From Proteiniphilum sp. (lineage in GTDB: Bacteria > Bacteroidota > Bacteroidia > Bacteroidales > Dysgonomonadaceae): a stretch of DNA of 6,441 bases. Location of the stretch: assembly GCA_012728465.1 (NCBI GenBank), contig JAAYFB010000028.1:1-6441 (forward strand), in the 5' to 3' direction. Below the pieces are notes generated by a model. The model did no database searches and was not told the DNA's origin. It saw only the letters and a program-made list of their open reading frames with translations. The translations under genes and the position numbers were made by a program. Position 1 is the stretch's first letter, and each line of letters opens with the position of its first letter. Positions 6,031-6,441 of the stretch are shown piece by piece.

Positions 6031-6297
6031 CTAAACAGCAAACGGATTCTTTACGACTAGAAGAAGGAACAAATCAAATATTTCCACAAAATAATTATCT
6101 GTAGCACAATAAAGTTTTTCCTTTGTGTGATTATCAAATAGTTTCAATCTACACAGCTTCTTATTTAGTGGAGTGTTTTCTCTTCTAAAAAAACCTTGAG
6201 AAAAATGATATTTAGCTCCAATACCTTCAAATAGCGCTCCTAAAGCTTGTTTTGACCATTTAACCCTAAATAGGATTGTATTAAAGTCTACGCTAAG
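6031..6297 (-). pseudogene. Start-less coding remnant beside RadC fragment, unrecognised
   Basis: The minus strand is open for 88 codons from 6297 to TAG at 6031-6033 without a single Met, so it cannot begin here. The translation looks like real protein: VKWSKQALGALFEGIGAKYH, then FSQGFFRRENTPLNKKL and LKLFDNHTKEKLYCATDNYF, ending in a hydrophobic FVEIFDLFLLLVV. I do not recognise it. It overlaps by a few bases, in another frame, the end of the RadC-like reading, which stops abnormally early. The simplest reading is a deletion junction near 6290 that fused the front of a RadC gene to the back of an unrelated minus-strand gene, or a frameshifted fusion. Confidence 0.45.
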
Positions 6298-6441
6298 TTA
6301 TCACGAGGATGCACTAGGGTACGATTCACAAGACCTATAGTGACAATTATTGATTGCATGACTTCATGAGCACCGTTTAAAAGAATTACAATAAATTGCT
6401 CTTGGTCTCTATCTGCAAAGTGTTTAATTTCTAAATATGCA
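6288..6441 (-). pseudogene. RadC-family (JAB domain) protein fragment
   Basis: The minus strand is open from the right edge for 50 codons to TAG at 6288-6290. EIKHFADRDQEQFIVILLNG followed by IIVTIGLVNRTLVHPRD is the typical beginning of the RadC JAB domain (family pattern: DRE-FVVL, then VSIGTLNA-LVHPREVF). It breaks right after HPRD, so the metal-binding HNHPSGD motif that should follow is missing and the product cannot be active. The gene's start is outside the window. RadC-like genes are common passengers of genomic islands, which fits the setting. Confidence 0.72.

Overview
The window is low-GC DNA with strong AGGAGG-type ribosome sites, a good sigma-A type promoter and a YjzC-like small protein. 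This suggests a Bacillales host (Bacillus, Paenibacillus or Brevibacillus type). That is inference from style and gene content; no species marker is present. The content is that of a decayed restriction/defence island: three apparently intact nuclease-type genes on the plus strand, set among broken pieces of other genes, several of which lie antisense to misleading open frames.

Layout. 2-487 (+) is the C-terminal end of an Eco57I-like restriction-modification protein, with an in-frame 15-bp tandem repeat (155-196). 488-714 is non-coding with a weak terminator-like hairpin (587-611). 715-958 (+) is a small exported protein broken by two apparent single-base losses. 997-1212 (-) is a start-less, unrecognised gene remnant. 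1246-1767 (+) is a membrane-anchored Mrr-type endonuclease. 1820-2143 (-) is a dead fragment of a type I specificity gene (hsdS); the long plus-strand frame over it (1760-2230) is its antisense shadow, not a gene. 2231-3085 (+) is a GIY-YIG nuclease with a C-terminal DUF4357-like domain. 3116-3230 (-) is the tail of a YjzC-like gene. About 3252-5222 (+) is a large protein of about 650 residues with a PD-(D/E)XK-like nuclease core. 5223-5660 holds a GC-richer block with a strong hairpin and a start-less minus frame. 5661-5825 (-) is an intact YjzC-like gene with its own promoter. 5886-6030 holds nothing I can support. 6031-6297 (-) is a start-less coding remnant, and 6288-6441 (-) is a truncated piece of a RadC-family protein running off the right edge.

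How the genes relate. The Mrr-type, GIY-YIG and large PD-(D/E)XK-like genes point the same way, but old antisense fragments separate them, so they look like independently acquired modules more than one tight operon. The best candidate for an undescribed system is the GIY-YIG/DUF4357 gene followed by the large nuclease-core protein. A joint role in defence against foreign DNA is inference from domains and neighbourhood only.
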